Source: Albimonas sp963977235 (GTDB taxonomy: Bacteria > Pseudomonadota > Alphaproteobacteria > Rhodobacterales > Rhodobacteraceae). Taken from it: 64,000 nt of DNA. Every line of letters starts with the position of its first letter. Within the stretch, counting starts at the first letter, position 1. The DNA is taken from the NCBI RefSeq assembly GCF_963977235.1, contig NZ_CAXBOD010000005.1:68649-132648 (forward strand), written 5' to 3'. A program made the translations under genes and the position numbers. Positions 63,677 through 64,000 of the stretch are shown here, piece after piece. The notes beneath the pieces were generated by a model that saw nothing but the letters and a program-made list of their open reading frames with translations, was not told where the DNA came from and did not search any database.

Positions 63677-64000
63677 ATGGCTCGCAACAGTGCTGCTCGC
63701 CGTCACCCTGAGACGGACCCGATCGATCCTCGCCGCCTGGCGCCTACGCTGGCCATGGAGGAGCGCCCCGTGGGGACGCTCGCGCCCTACGCCAACAACG
63801 CGCGCCGGCATTCGGACAAGCAGATCGAGAAGATCGCCGGCTCGATTCGCAGCTTCGGCTTCGTGAACCCGATCCTGATCGACGCGCAGGGCGGCGTCGT
63901 GGCCGGGCATGGCCGGCTGGAGGCCGCCTGAGCGAGGCCGAGAAGCGGGCCTATGTGATCGCCGACAACCGGCTGGCGGAGCTGGCCGACTGGGATCGCG
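63677..64000 (+). pseudogene. ParB-like (ParB/Srx fold) gene, damaged and cut by the window edge
   Basis: From ATG 63677 (TTGGAGG upstream) the frame gives VGTLAPYANNARRHSDKQIE and SIRSFGFVNPILIDAQGGVV then AGHGRLEAA, the ParB N-terminal nuclease-like fold often fused to DNA methyltransferases in phages and mobile elements. The frame stops at 63931, but the next frame continues LSEAEKRAYVIADNRLAELA, the normal later part of the same domain. The segment that usually links them (about 20 residues with the RKLG...VPVI phrase) is missing. This fits an internal deletion with frame loss. The rest lies beyond the window. Confidence 0.75.

Overview
The window is about 64 kb of very GC-rich DNA (roughly 70% or more by eye) with dense, mostly co-oriented genes, many 1-4 base start/stop overlaps and GGAGG-type ribosome sites. 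The gene content (several tripartite TRAP transporters, a branched-chain-type ABC importer, CaiB-type CoA transferases, BKACE, many GntR/IclR regulators) points to a heterotrophic alphaproteobacterium, probably Rhodobacterales-like. That placement is inference; no rRNA, tRNA or CRISPR array was seen.

Region A (1-29.6 kb) is a chain of uptake-plus-catabolism modules. It holds a CoA transferase cut by the left edge, a HyuA/HyuB hydantoinase/oxoprolinase/ketone-carboxylase pair, a complete Liv-type ABC importer (livG carries a one-base frameshift), two FadR-type regulators around an MDR reductase, a Baeyer-Villiger monooxygenase, and a MaoC hydratase / CitE lyase / BKACE trio. A HutC-type regulator with a TRAP importer and cupin follows, then a second CoA transferase, a divergent FadR regulator / third CoA transferase pair, an MDR reductase, another TRAP importer and a zinc alcohol dehydrogenase. 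The logic appears to be: import an organic acid, load it with CoA by transferase, hydrate, oxidise or cleave it, and gate each module with its own regulator.

Region B (29.65-31.93 kb) is a graveyard of mobile DNA: an IS6-like transposase C-terminal relic on the minus strand, a broken DUF3489-like gene, an IS256-type element with clear 22-bp terminal inverted repeats but a dead transposase, and an IS6-like N-terminal relic on the plus strand. It separates region A from the next cluster.

Region C (31.9-55.8 kb) starts with two tandem IclR-type regulators divergent from a ThDP enzyme. Two related acyl-CoA oxidation cassettes follow. Cassette 1 (36.1-44.1 kb, plus strand) is DctP, two acyl-CoA dehydrogenases, enoyl-CoA hydratase, acyl-CoA ligase, DctQ, DctM. 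Cassette 2 (45.3-54.7 kb) is split into converging arms: two dehydrogenases and a hydratase on plus; a TRAP operon, SDR, acetoacetate-decarboxylase-like protein and ligase on minus. The arms meet at a 17-bp-stem bidirectional terminator. A TetR regulator and an IclR regulator stand at the outer ends, and both outer promoter regions carry the same TTTGAA-N6-TTCAAA palindrome.

Region D (55.8-64 kb) holds a MarR-MFS-HlyD efflux operon, a flavin-dependent luciferase-like monooxygenase, a frameshifted nitroreductase divergent from an OhrR-like regulator that has lost its peroxide-sensing residues, a truncated peptide/nickel-type binding-protein gene, and a damaged ParB-like gene at the right edge.

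The most distinctive observations are a cysteine tetrad with identical spacing in three TRAP binding proteins, the shared operators linking separate operons, and the redox-blind OhrR homologue.
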